Positions 45,520 through 54,170 of a stretch of 64,000 bases of DNA are shown piece after piece (position 1 is the first letter of the stretch; every line of letters begins with the position of its first letter). The stretch lies in contig CP002190.1 in NCBI GenBank assembly GCA_000525675.1, forward strand, positions 1,426,001-1,490,000. The letters run 5' to 3'. The notes beneath the pieces are model-generated. The model searched no databases and had not been told where the DNA came from. It was given only the letters and a program-made list of their open reading frames with translations. The translations under genes were made by a program, and so were the position numbers. Origin of the DNA: Bdellovibrio bacteriovorus W (GTDB lineage Bacteria; Bdellovibrionota; Bdellovibrionia; Bdellovibrionales; Bdellovibrionaceae).

Positions 45520-45772
45520 GTTTCTTTTATACGTGAAAAAAAGGGGGGCTAACAGGCCAGTCTCGATGAAAGTAAGCGGTCTCAGGAAAGATGGTTTTGA
45601 TCAAAAAAACCTTAAGTCAAATTCAAAGGAACCCTATTCTGCAGAGGGTAATAAGAAGTTTTTTCTTTTCAAGCTGACTTCGCTCTAGAGGCGAAAAATC
45701 TTCCTGAGATGCTTCATGGATGCGCCGCGTTTTGAGGTGAAATAAGCCCTCCGATTGGCTAGCTTTCCCCCT
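45520..45772. other. Divergent upstream region of mutS and the glycosylase gene
   Basis: No gene is evident. It contains a perfect 12-bp palindrome TTTTGATCAAAA (45595-45606), extended as GGTTTT...ACC, and small hairpins such as TTCGC...GCGAA near 45688. No promoter could be chosen with confidence. Confidence 0.4.
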
Positions 45773-48295
45773 ATGTCAAATCAAACACCTCTAATGAAGC
45801 AATACTGGGATATTAAGTCGGTCCATCAAGATAAAATCTTGTTATTTCGAATGGGCGACTTTTATGAAATGTTTTTCGATGATGCAGTAAAAGCAGCTCC
45901 CGTTATCGGTATCGCTCTGACGCAAAGAAATAAAAAGTCACAGGACGAGACTCCGATGTGTGGTATGCCCCATCACTCGATCTCAGGACCTATCAATAAA
46001 CTTTTAGGTGCAGGTTTTAAAGTCGCTATTTGTGATCAGTTAGAAGATCCAAAGCAAGCCAAAGGAATTGTGAAACGCGGGGTGACTCGTGTTTTAACTC
46101 CGGGGATGGTTTATGACTCTGATACTTTGGATGGCACAAAGCCTCACTATTTAGTTTCATTAGATCATGAATCTATCAGTTTCCTTGATACAACAACGGG
46201 TGAGGCCTTCTTTTTCCGCTCACAAAACCCAGATGAACTTCTGCGATTTATTCAAATTCTTCCTGTAGCAGAAGTTGTAGTTTCTGAAGCGCAAAGCTCG
46301 TTGCAAGAAAAATTGACCAACGTCCTTGTGAGTTTTCACGAAGATATCATCGAACCTGATCATAATCTTCTCAGCAAGCTTGCGCCACTTTCAGCTGCGC
46401 GCTTACTTTCTTATGTCAGAGCTCTTTCTGGCGATGAAGCATTGACGACAATTGCGGTTTTCGAGGAAAAAGATTTAGAACATCGCCTCGATATTTCCGG
46501 CACTGTACTTCGCCACTTAGAAGTGTTTTCGACCTACAAGGGCGAAGGGATCGGAAGTCTCTTCCATGCTGTTAATAGAACACAAACTTCGGCAGGGTCT
46601 CGTCTTCTGCGTCAGTGGTTGAGTTTTCCATTACGTGATCAAAAGGCTATTGAGGCTCGCTTAGATCGTATTGATTTTTGGAGAAGTCACGTGCTTGAGC
46701 TTAAGCGTGTGCGACAAATTCTAGGCCAGATGGGTGATATTGAACGTCGTCTAGGGAAGATCTCTCAACCTCAATGCAATGGTCGTGATCTGATTGCATT
46801 AGCAGGGAGCGTGCACGCGGGGATCAGTGCTTTGGAAGTTCTGCTTCATGCCTCTGGACAGACTCCGAATTTTGAAGCTCTGCGCGAACTTGCGTATAAG
46901 ATTGAAAGAACACTGGTCGAAGATCCGCCACTTTCGACGAAACAAGGTTACTTGATTCGCAATGGTATTTCTCCAGAGTTAGACGAGTTGATTGAGTTAT
47001 CGACTCACTCACAAGCTTTAGTTTCTCGAATGGAAGCTGAAGAAAAAGAAAAAACGGGAATCGCTAGTTTAAAGATTCGTTATAATAACGTTTTTGGTTA
47101 CTACATCGAAGTGACGAATACCCATAAAGATAAAGCTCCGGCGCACTATCAACGTAAGCAAACTTTGACGAATGCAGAACGTTACTGCACGGATGAGTTG
47201 ATTGAGTTAGAGCGTAAGGTTCTAAGTGCGAATTCAAAACGCGCGGACTTAGAATTTGAATTCTTCGAAAATCTTCGCCAAGAAATTTTAAAAGCAGCTC
47301 CAATACTTTTGCGGCTTGCGCATCAGTGCAGTGAACTTGATGTGATGAGTTCTTTGGGTTGGCTAAGTCTTGAAGAAAAATACGTGCGCCCACAATTTAG
47401 CGAGCGCAATGAATTGCGCCTTAAAGCCAGTCGTCATCCGGTGGTGGAGCAAACGGTTAAGAAAAACTTCGTGGCCAATGATATCGAACTTCAGCCACAT
47501 TCTTGTTTGCTTTTAACGGGCCCGAATATGGCCGGTAAATCCACATTGATGCGTCAAGTGGCTTTAGTGGCGATGATGGCTCAGATGGGATCTTTTGTTC
47601 CTTGTGATGAAGCGACTCTGCCAATATTCGATGCGCTCTTTACGCGTATTGGAGCCAGCGATCAATTGTCGGAAGGTCTTTCAACATTCATGGTTGAGAT
47701 GATTGAAACTTCAGCAATGTTGAAAAACGCCACTAAGAACTCTTTAGTGATTCTAGATGAAGTTGGTAGAGGCACGAGCACGTTTGATGGAATGTGCCTG
47801 GCTCAGTCCATTCTAGAGCATCTACTGAGTGAGACGAAGTCTTTAACATTCTTTGCGACCCACTATCATGAGTTGACAGCGCTTGAGACAAGCTATGGTC
47901 AGATTACCAATGCCCATATGACAGTGGCTGAAAGAAATGGCGAAATTCGTTTCTTGCATACTTTAGTGCGTGGTCCTGCTTTGAAATCTTACGGAGTTCA
48001 GGTGGCAGAGCTTGCGGGGCTTCCTGCGACAGTCACACGTCGAGCCAAGAGTCTTCTGCGTGACATTGAATCTCGTCGCATGACAGCGAGCAGTCAGTTA
48101 AGTCTTTTGGATGCAATGATGGAGAGTGAAGAAGTAGTTCCAGAGATTCAAACTTCTGAGATGCCTGAAGAGCTTCGTAGTTTGATGACAGAGCTTGAAA
48201 AGTTCCCGTTGATGCAATCAAGCCCTCTTGAGGCTATGAATCAAATCGCAAAATGGAAAGAAGTTGTTTCCAAGCACGCGCAGACTTTGAACTAA
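45773..48295 (+). CDS. mutS: DNA mismatch repair protein MutS
   Basis: MutS recognises mismatches and small loops and starts repair. The 840-residue protein (ATG 45773; an in-frame TTG lies 18 nt upstream, neither has a strong ribosome binding site) has the mismatch-reading N domain with GDFYEMFFDDA, connector, lever and clamp domains, and the ATPase with Walker A GPNMAGKSTLMRQ and Walker B VILDEVGRGTSTFDG, plus FFATHYHEL. The C-terminal helix-turn-helix for dimerisation follows (KSLLRDIESRR). A bidirectional terminator stands after it. It is distinct from the membrane MutS-like protein at 5089. Confidence 0.97.
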   Translation: MSNQTPLMKQYWDIKSVHQDKILLFRMGDFYEMFFDDAVKAAPVIGIALTQRNKKSQDETPMCGMPHHSISGPINKLLGAGFKVAICDQLEDPKQAKGIVKRGVTRVLTPGMVYDSDTLDGTKPHYLVSLDHESISFLDTTTGEAFFFRSQNPDELLRFIQILPVAEVVVSEAQSSLQEKLTNVLVSFHEDIIEPDHNLLSKLAPLSAARLLSYVRALSGDEALTTIAVFEEKDLEHRLDISGTVLRHLEVFSTYKGEGIGSLFHAVNRTQTSAGSRLLRQWLSFPLRDQKAIEARLDRIDFWRSHVLELKRVRQILGQMGDIERRLGKISQPQCNGRDLIALAGSVHAGISALEVLLHASGQTPNFEALRELAYKIERTLVEDPPLSTKQGYLIRNGISPELDELIELSTHSQALVSRMEAEEKEKTGIASLKIRYNNVFGYYIEVTNTHKDKAPAHYQRKQTLTNAERYCTDELIELERKVLSANSKRADLEFEFFENLRQEILKAAPILLRLAHQCSELDVMSSLGWLSLEEKYVRPQFSERNELRLKASRHPVVEQTVKKNFVANDIELQPHSCLLLTGPNMAGKSTLMRQVALVAMMAQMGSFVPCDEATLPIFDALFTRIGASDQLSEGLSTFMVEMIETSAMLKNATKNSLVILDEVGRGTSTFDGMCLAQSILEHLLSETKSLTFFATHYHELTALETSYGQITNAHMTVAERNGEIRFLHTLVRGPALKSYGVQVAELAGLPATVTRRAKSLLRDIESRRMTASSQLSLLDAMMESEEVVPEIQTSEMPEELRSLMTELEKFPLMQSSPLEAMNQIAKWKEVVSKHAQTLN

Positions 48296-48317
48296 GATTT
48301 TTGATAACACCAAAAAC

Positions 48318-48350
48318 AAAACCCCTTAAGATAATCACTTAAGGGGTTTG
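48318..48350. terminator. Bidirectional intrinsic terminator after mutS
   Basis: AAACCCCTTAAG / CTTAAGGGGTTT, a perfect 12-bp stem with a 7-nt loop. Confidence 0.88.
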
Positions 48351-48374
48351 TTTAAATAAATACTAAAAAGATTT

Positions 48375-48587
48375 TTACTGATTTGCAGAAGTGTTTGTAG
48401 GCTTATTTTTCTTAGGCCCAGTAACACCTGTGTGATTGCGCCAGTTGTATTGCGGGTCAGTTTTAGTTCTATTGTGCCAAGCTTCCCATTTCTTTTTTGG
48501 AAGTTTGTGAGAGACATTACCTTGTTCGTCGAAGATGTCAGGATCTTTACCGAATAAGAAATCACCCAATGTCTTTAAAATACCCAT
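48375..48587 (-). CDS. Small hypothetical protein (70 residues)
   Basis: A long overlapping frame exists, but ATG at 48587 with AAGGAG about 8 nt upstream fits best. The product begins MGILKTLGDFLFGKDPDIFD and continues NVSHKLPKKKWEAWHNRTKT, ending in a Lys/Asn/Thr-rich tail. No membrane segment or known family. The compact, charged, Trp-containing motif looks conserved rather than random. It faces mutS across a shared terminator and lies 106 bp from the next small gene on the same strand. Confidence 0.7.
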   Translation of the reverse strand: MGILKTLGDFLFGKDPDIFDEQGNVSHKLPKKKWEAWHNRTKTDPQYNWRNHTGVTGPKKNKPTNTSANQ

Positions 48588-48693
48588 TTGCACTACTCCT
48601 TGAATGAACTTCCTCAATATAAGCGGAAGAAGGGCAGAAGGGAAAGGTTGAATCGTCATCCTTCTGCTACTTGTCATATCCTTGCCGTAGGTC

Positions 48694-48957
48694 TTAAGAG
48701 CGTGGGTTTGCGCAAACGTCGATAATATCAAGACCGCGATCTTCAGAGACGCGACCATGACCTTTAAAGTGATTAAAGCACTGTTGAGCCGCCATTTCAT
48801 AGGCTTCTTCGTAACTGCCAGCACTGCGTTTGATTTCAAGAGATTCGCCTGAAAGCTGGTATTTGAAAGTGTACTGTTTTGAGGAAGGGTCGCGGCTTGT
48901 CCAAGCGTAGCTTAAAGAAGTGCTTAGTAAGATTGCGGTCATTAGTAGTGCTTTCAT
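48694..48957 (-). CDS. Small exported hypothetical protein (87 residues)
   Basis: ATG at 48957 follows AAGGAGATACCC. A signal peptide (MKALLMTAILLSTSLSYA) precedes a mature domain of about 68 residues with Cys in AAQQCFNHFKGHG and DVCANPRS, able to form one disulfide. The mature part starts WTSRDPSSKQYTFKYQLSGE and looks like a small alpha/beta domain. No family recognised. It is probably periplasmic or secreted. Confidence 0.75.
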   Translation of the reverse strand: MKALLMTAILLSTSLSYAWTSRDPSSKQYTFKYQLSGESLEIKRSAGSYEEAYEMAAQQCFNHFKGHGRVSEDRGLDIIDVCANPRS

Positions 48958-49323
48958 GGGTATCTCCTTGTTCAACCTTTGCTTTAATAAAGAGCAAGCA
49001 GGGGGCCAGAAGTCCTGCGGTGGGGCTTCGTTGAGAACTTTGGTATATATCTATAAGTGTCTGAAATAACGTATGAAATAGGGGTCTCAAAGTGAGTCGC
49101 GAAACCAAGGCCCTGTTAGGATTCAGAGGGTGCCAAAGTCAGGCGAGCACCTGTCTAAAAACTCGACAACGTTCTTCTTGCTAATGGGGGAAAGTGGGGA
49201 GGCCTTTTAGTGAATCGAGTGCGCGAGGAAGTCTAATAAGTCGACAGACTTTTTCTAATTTTCACAAGGGGGCGAAGTTGGTGGGGATTTGTGTTAAAAG
49301 AGCACATTGCAGGAGGTCCCGCC
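48958..49323. other. Intergenic region with hairpins
   Basis: A 366-bp divergent gap without a plausible gene. It contains GCAGG...CCTGC (near 49000), GGTGC...GCACC (near 49128-49150) and an AT-rich TATATATCTATAAG segment (near 49043) that could be a promoter. I cannot assign it further. Confidence 0.4.
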
Positions 49324-50100
49324 ATGAGAAGTTTCTTAGCTTTGATTTTGATATTTGCGTCGCTTCAAACTCAAGCGCGTATTTTATTGGTGAGTGATAT
49401 TGACGATACTGTAAAACTAGCAAATGTCGTGGATCTCGCGAATGCCGCGGTTTACGCTTTTGATGATAAGAGCAGTTTTGTAGGTATGAGTGAGCTTTAT
49501 AACTCCATAGTTAAAGACCGCCCCGATACAGATGTGCTTTATCTTTCTCGCGCGCCTGAGTGGTTTATGAAGAAGACTCATACGCGATTTTTACAGAATC
49601 GAAACTTTCCTGAGGGGCTTTATGTAGGGCGTACGAAGTATTCTTCAGCTGTTCATAAGCTCAATAACATCCGCGAGCAGATTCGTAAAAGCAATCCCGA
49701 CACTGTGATCATGGTGGGTGATAATGGGGAGCAGGATGCCGACGTCTACGCGCAGATCACTCAAGAGTTCGCTCAATCAGGAATTCGCTTTCTACAATTC
49801 GTGCGTATTGCTTACAACCAAAAGTCGAGTTTGTTTTTTGAGCAAGTTGGTTTTGTCACTCCACTTGAAGTCGCTTTGGATTTAGAAAAAGAGGGGGTAC
49901 TTCAGGCTTCGTCAGTACAAAATTTGATATCGACGGTACTTCCAAAAATTCTAGGTGAAAAAGGACGACCAGCAACTGGGCAAGTCGCGTTTCCGAACTT
50001 CGTGAAATGTAAAAACTTTGTATGGACTTGGGATGAAGAACTTGAGAGATTCCCTGAGTTAGTTTTTCTAAAAACGCGAATTAACTCTGTTTGTAGATAA
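49324..50100 (+). CDS. Exported APP1-like (DUF2183) phosphatidate phosphatase domain protein
   Basis: ATG 49324 follows AGGAGG at 7 nt; the first 18 residues (MRSFLALILIFASLQTQA) are a signal peptide. The rest is a HAD-type phosphatase related to the catalytic domain of yeast App1: SDIDDTVK (DxDDT, residues 25-29), LYLSRAPEWF as motif II and VMVGDNGEQDADVY as motif III/IV. Such proteins dephosphorylate phosphatidate. A secreted or periplasmic enzyme acting on membrane lipids, possibly of prey, is inference. The next gene begins 15 bp later. Confidence 0.85.
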   Translation: MRSFLALILIFASLQTQARILLVSDIDDTVKLANVVDLANAAVYAFDDKSSFVGMSELYNSIVKDRPDTDVLYLSRAPEWFMKKTHTRFLQNRNFPEGLYVGRTKYSSAVHKLNNIREQIRKSNPDTVIMVGDNGEQDADVYAQITQEFAQSGIRFLQFVRIAYNQKSSLFFEQVGFVTPLEVALDLEKEGVLQASSVQNLISTVLPKILGEKGRPATGQVAFPNFVKCKNFVWTWDEELERFPELVFLKTRINSVCR

Positions 50101-50115
50101 TTACTTTAGGTTCTT

Positions 50116-50937
50116 ATGTTATTAAAATACCAACTGCCTTTGATCTATCAGAAATTGCTTCCACGAGAGATTCTTGAATTCTCACCTCAAGAGACCAAGG
50201 CAGATTGTGACAATTGTAGTATGTCTCGACCGCGTTATAGCGGCCCCCATCCTTATCGAGAAGATCTCAAGTGCTGCACTTTTCATCCATTCATTCCCAA
50301 CTATATGGTGGGAGCTCTCTTAAGTGATGAGAACGCGGTAGCTGCACATCAGGTTTTTAAAGGCAAAATTGAACGCCGTGAATACGCCTTGCCAATTGGA
50401 ATGGTGGCTCCGGTTGCGTACCAAGTGCCGTTTAATAATCGTGCTGAAGGGGAGTTTGGGCAAAGAGAGGACTGGCTTTGCCCTTACTACAATCGTGAAA
50501 AGAACAACTGCAATGTCTGGAGAAATCGCGGCGTCGTTTGTACGACGTTTTTCTGCCAAAGCTCTTATGGGGATATGGGATTGGAGTTTTGGAATAAAAT
50601 GAATGACTATCTTTGGTACGTGGAGCTGGCTCTTTTAGAGGAAGCTCTAACGATGTTAGACTTTTCTCCGCGACAGGTGATGGAGTTGTTAGACTATCAC
50701 AATCGACAAAAAGGTAGTAAAGCAGAGATGCAGAGCAAGTTTTTGCCAGAGAAAAAAGCTCGCGAATTGTGGAATGGCTATTTTGATGATCAAGAAGGCT
50801 TTTATAAAAAAAGCTTTGATATTGTTTCAAATCTCGATAAGAAGGACTTTCACGAGTTGTTGGGTGAAACAGGGCAGATGCTTGAAGAGGAGCTTTTTGA
50901 AATCGTCCCACAACTTCAGTTATCAGGCGAAGAGTAA
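50116..50937 (+). CDS. Cysteine-rich protein, YkgJ/metal-chelating-like, before sufE
   Basis: A 273-residue cytoplasmic protein of unknown function. Cysteines cluster as CDNC (near residue 31), KCC (near 51), LCPYY, NCNVW and CTTFFC, resembling the zinc- or iron-chelating YkgJ/UPF0153 arrangement in which CPFL and CxVYxxRPxxCR motifs bind metal; here NCNVWRNRGVVCTTFFC is close to that pattern. The C-terminal 100 residues are helical. It sits 11 bp before sufE, which suggests a link to iron or Fe-S handling (inference). Confidence 0.7.
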   Translation: MLLKYQLPLIYQKLLPREILEFSPQETKADCDNCSMSRPRYSGPHPYREDLKCCTFHPFIPNYMVGALLSDENAVAAHQVFKGKIERREYALPIGMVAPVAYQVPFNNRAEGEFGQREDWLCPYYNREKNNCNVWRNRGVVCTTFFCQSSYGDMGLEFWNKMNDYLWYVELALLEEALTMLDFSPRQVMELLDYHNRQKGSKAEMQSKFLPEKKARELWNGYFDDQEGFYKKSFDIVSNLDKKDFHELLGETGQMLEEELFEIVPQLQLSGEE

Positions 50938-50948
50938 GGAAGAAGAAA

Positions 50949-51386
50949 ATGTCATTAATCCAAGATCGTCAGCAAAAGTTAATCAGTGAGTTTTCTGCGT
51001 TTTCTCAGTGGGAAGACCGTTATAAAAGAATCATCGAACTTGGAAAGAGTCTTCCTGAGATGCCCGAAGCTATGAAAACGGCTGATAATATTGTCAAAGG
51101 TTGCCAGTCTCAAGTCTGGCTTCACGCAAGTTTGAACGAAGACGGAACTATGCATCTTGTGGGTGATAGTGATGCTTTGATTGTTAAAGGCTTGGTAGCA
51201 TTGCTGTTGAATGTATATTCAGATGCTTCCCCGAGCGAAATTCTTGCGACGCCGCCTGAATTTTTACGTGCCTTGGGCTTCGAAGGAAACCTTTCTCCGA
51301 GCAGGGCTAATGGCCTGCACTCAATGTTAAAGCAAATCAAACTCTACGCGACAGCTTTTGATTACCTTTTGAAATCAAAAAAATAG
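50949..51386 (+). CDS. sufE: SufE/CsdE-type sulfur acceptor
   Basis: SufE takes persulfide sulfur from a cysteine desulfurase and enhances its activity for Fe-S assembly. The 145-residue protein has the family pattern WEDRYKRIIELGKSLP, then catalytic Cys52 in VKGCQSQVW and the C-terminal GLSPSRANGLHSML-like segment (NLSPSRANGLHSMLKQI). GGAAGAAGAA lies upstream. No sufS/sufBCD genes are adjacent; its partner may be elsewhere or the desulfurase at 21513. Confidence 0.93.
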   Translation: MSLIQDRQQKLISEFSAFSQWEDRYKRIIELGKSLPEMPEAMKTADNIVKGCQSQVWLHASLNEDGTMHLVGDSDALIVKGLVALLLNVYSDASPSEILATPPEFLRALGFEGNLSPSRANGLHSMLKQIKLYATAFDYLLKSKK

Positions 51387-51460
51387 TTTGTTTTTTAATC
51401 TAAGTTTATTCACACTTTCCTAGTAGGAAGAATTCAGGATGAATCTTCAGAGAGGAAAAA

Positions 51461-52327
51461 GTGAATAAAAGTTTTCTAACCACTATGGGCGTTGCAGTTC
51501 TTGCGACAATGACTGTCGGTTTCGTTAATGTTGGTCCAAGAGTTATTTACGGTGAAGACAATCGCGTAGATATCTATGAAGTTTCCAGAGCAGATTATCG
51601 TGAGCTTGCTGATTCCACTGTGGCTTTGATTCCTAAGCGCAATATTGCTATTGAAGCAAATGGCGAAATTAAAATCAGAGGCGGAAAATTTGGTACTGAG
51701 CGCCGTCTATGCTCAGACGAGCCTTTCTTTGATCAAGTTGTAGCAGCAAATTGCTCTGGTTCTTTAGTTGGTGAAGATCTTATTGCAACAGCTGGTCACT
51801 GTGTCAGCAACTCTGATTGCTCAAGCTATAACTTTGTTTTCGGCTTCACTATGCAGAATTCAAACACATTGAGAACTCTTTCTTCTGATGATGTTTATTC
51901 GTGCAAAGAAATCGTAGCTCGTGAGTACACTCGTAACCAAGACTACGCTCTTGTTAGATTGGATCGCGCAGTTAAGAATCGCCTCCCATTAAAAATGCAA
52001 AAAACTCCAGCACAACCTGGCGAAGAAATCTTTGTGATCGGTCATCCATCAGGATTGCCTTCAAAATTTGCTGACGGAGCCGCAGTTCGCACACAAGTGG
52101 GTGCTTACTTCCAAGCAAATCTTGATACATACGGTGGAAATTCAGGTTCTGCGGTATTTAACTCCCGCACAAAAGAGATCGTAGGTATCCTAGTTCGTGG
52201 CTCTAACGATTTCTCTTATGATCGTGAGCGCCAATGTACAGCAAGTGCTGTATGTCCTGACAATGGTTGCCGCGGCGAAGATGTGTCGAATATTTCTGAC
52301 ATTATCAATGCTGTAAATAAGCTTTAA
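51461..52327 (+). CDS. Secreted trypsin-like serine protease (S1)
   Basis: A 288-residue chymotrypsin-fold protease with an N-terminal signal segment (FLTTMGVAVLATMTVGF). The triad is clear: His113 in TAGHC, Asp161 in NQDYALVRL and Ser228 in GGNSGSAVF. Several Cys (84, 98, 114, 120, and a late cluster) suggest disulfides. About 70 residues between signal and domain may be a propeptide. GTG start behind AGAGAGGAAAAA. A short palindrome (TTCCTAGTAGGAA, about 51417-51430) lies upstream. It has its own terminator. A predation protease is a natural inference. Confidence 0.92.
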   Translation: MNKSFLTTMGVAVLATMTVGFVNVGPRVIYGEDNRVDIYEVSRADYRELADSTVALIPKRNIAIEANGEIKIRGGKFGTERRLCSDEPFFDQVVAANCSGSLVGEDLIATAGHCVSNSDCSSYNFVFGFTMQNSNTLRTLSSDDVYSCKEIVAREYTRNQDYALVRLDRAVKNRLPLKMQKTPAQPGEEIFVIGHPSGLPSKFADGAAVRTQVGAYFQANLDTYGGNSGSAVFNSRTKEIVGILVRGSNDFSYDRERQCTASAVCPDNGCRGEDVSNISDIINAVNKL

Positions 52328-52333
52328 GAAATG

Positions 52334-52364
52334 AAAAAGGGTGGTTCTTAACCACCCTTTTTTT
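52334..52364. terminator. Bidirectional intrinsic terminator
   Basis: AAAGGGTGGTT / AACCACCCTTT with a 3-nt loop, between convergent genes. Confidence 0.92.
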
Positions 52365-52382
52365 GTTCTGAAAATGTATCAT

Positions 52383-53366
52383 CTAACGAAGCTTGCGCTT
52401 AAGTTGATTCACTAAAGTCCAGTTGCGAGCAGGGGCTTCAACTTCATCTAAGAAGACCATAATATAAACGCCGCCTTCATCCATAATCTTTTCTGTTAAG
52501 TATTTTTTCTCAATCAGAGGATTAATGTCGTCAGCTTTAATGAGTTCACCGGTTTCACGCATGGAATCGTTCTGCACATCATTCAGGCTTAATTTGCGTG
52601 CGCCTTTGTGATTCGGCTCGATTTTACGGGCAAAGTGAATGACGCCATTGAGGATCTTCACCTCTTTGTCGTTTAAAGCAGGGAGACGGTCTTTTTCTTG
52701 TTTAAATAGCCACTCGTTGTACCAATCTACAAAAGCAAATAGATCTTGCGGGCGTTGATTGATAATTTTTTGCGAACCATCTCCACGGTCTTCTTGTTTT
52801 AGGTAACCAATGTCAGTCAGCGCATTCACCACGCTTTGCATTTTATTGGTAGCCTCTTGAAAAATCTGAATCGTGTAGTTGCGCAAGAGCACAGAGGTAA
52901 TACTGACAGCTCCGCCATCTTCCGGTTTGCCATAGCGATGGGAAACAAGATTTAAAATCGAAAGGTATTTGTTCGTAATATGTGGCGGAAAACGCTCTTC
53001 GTCTGTTGTAGTAGTTTCCAGCTCGCGCACTTTGCGGTTGGATTCACGCAAGTTCTCATTGAGTGTCTTCATGATGGCGCGAACCCACACAGGCAGTTGT
53101 TCCATCTGTTTAGCTAAAGAATCATAGGGGAGAGCAACAACTTCGCTATCTACCGCGGCTTTGATGTTGGCACTGCGAGGCTTCATGTCGAAAAGAGCCA
53201 TTTCGCCAACGATAGCTCCGGGTCTGATTTCGGCTAGAATAATTTCGCTATTACCTTTGGTCTTTGTGGCTATGAGTCCGCCAGACTTAACGATATACAT
53301 CGAATCTGGAGTATCGCCTTCGCGAAATAGATAGTGATCTTTTGATACTTTGCGAGCCTCTGCCAA
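52383..53366 (-). CDS. Cyclic-nucleotide-binding regulatory protein
   Basis: A 327-residue protein. The N-terminal cNMP-binding beta-barrel (about residues 5-105) has YLFREGDTPDSMYIVKSG and the phosphate-binding cassette VGEMALFDMKPRSANI, with the Glu and Arg expected for cyclic-nucleotide contact. After a linker, residues 130-205 look like a winged-helix or helical unit (TIQIFQEATNKMQSVVNALT), not a clear Crp HTH. The C terminus is unique. It may be a transcription regulator or a cNMP-controlled adapter. TTG start behind AAGGAAG. Bdellovibrio uses cyclic nucleotides to control its life cycle, so the class is notable. Confidence 0.8.
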   Translation of the reverse strand: MAEARKVSKDHYLFREGDTPDSMYIVKSGGLIATKTKGNSEIILAEIRPGAIVGEMALFDMKPRSANIKAAVDSEVVALPYDSLAKQMEQLPVWVRAIMKTLNENLRESNRKVRELETTTTDEERFPPHITNKYLSILNLVSHRYGKPEDGGAVSITSVLLRNYTIQIFQEATNKMQSVVNALTDIGYLKQEDRGDGSQKIINQRPQDLFAFVDWYNEWLFKQEKDRLPALNDKEVKILNGVIHFARKIEPNHKGARKLSLNDVQNDSMRETGELIKADDINPLIEKKYLTEKIMDEGGVYIMVFLDEVEAPARNWTLVNQLKRKLR

Positions 53367-53452
53367 ATCAAACTTCCTTTCTTATCAAAAACGTACTTAA
53401 AAATACTCTACTTTATCGGTGTAAAAAGAGGTGAACCTAATGGGGAGAATAA

Positions 53453-53483
53453 AAAAAGGAGTCTCTGATTGAGACTCCTTTTT
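53453..53483 (-). terminator. Intrinsic terminator after scoB
   Basis: AAAAAGGAGTCTC / GAGACTCCTTTTT stem, loop of 5 nt, T run on the reverse strand. Confidence 0.88.
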
Positions 53484-53510
53484 GAGACTAGCTTGAATGT
53501 GCCTGTGAAT

Positions 53511-54167
53511 TTAGAATTGCATAGGTTTACAGTCTGGAGCAATCGTCATTTTGCCTTCTGTCGCGGCAAGCACTTTTTCTGGAGTAAGGTCTGGTGCGTA
53601 CTCTTTCAAAACGAAGCCATTTGGAGTGATTTCGATCACGCCAAAGTCACTGACAATTTTTTTAATACAACGAACACCTGTTAAAGGCAGCGTGCATTTT
53701 GTACGTAACTTGGAGTTTCCCTCTTTGTCCGTGTGTTGCATAGCCACGATCACGTTGCGAGCACCTGCTACGAGATCCATAGCGCCGCCCATGCCTTTGA
53801 CCATTTTTCCAGGCACCATCCAGTTTGCGATACTTCCAGTTTCATCAACTTCCATAGCACCAAGAACTGTTAAGTCCACATGGCCACCACGAATCATAGC
53901 GAAGCTATCAGCGCTTGAGAAAAACGAAGCACCTTTAAGAGCCGTGACAGTTTGTTTACCAGCGTTGATAAGATCGGCATCGACTTTATCTTCCGTAGGA
54001 AAAGGTCCCATTCCCAAAAGGCCATTTTCGCTTTGTAACATAACGAATTTGTTATCAGGGATGTAGTTCGCAACCAATGTTGGAATACCAATGCCTAAAT
54101 TTACGCAGTATCCGTCTTCAACTTCTTGAGCAATACGTTGTGCGATTTGTTCACGAGTTAATGGCAT
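53511..54167 (-). CDS. scoB: 3-oxoacid CoA-transferase, subunit B
   Basis: Beta subunit of succinyl-CoA:3-oxoacid (acetoacetate) CoA-transferase, which activates acetoacetate for breakdown. The 218-residue protein carries the catalytic Glu47 in QSENGLLGMGPFP, the N-terminal VNLGIGIPTLVANYI and GGHVDLTVLGAMEVDE. It starts 3 bp after scoA ends; thiolase precedes both. The three genes together convert acetoacetate to two acetyl-CoA, or the reverse toward acetoacetate or polyhydroxybutyrate precursors. Confidence 0.95.
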   Translation of the reverse strand: MPLTREQIAQRIAQEVEDGYCVNLGIGIPTLVANYIPDNKFVMLQSENGLLGMGPFPTEDKVDADLINAGKQTVTALKGASFFSSADSFAMIRGGHVDLTVLGAMEVDETGSIANWMVPGKMVKGMGGAMDLVAGARNVIVAMQHTDKEGNSKLRTKCTLPLTGVRCIKKIVSDFGVIEITPNGFVLKEYAPDLTPEKVLAATEGKMTIAPDCKPMQF

Positions 54168-54170
54168 GGA

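Noticed and set aside
48588-48839. N-terminal extension of the 70-residue protein
   Set aside because: It overlaps the neighbouring small gene in another frame, while AAGGAG stands right before ATG 48587.
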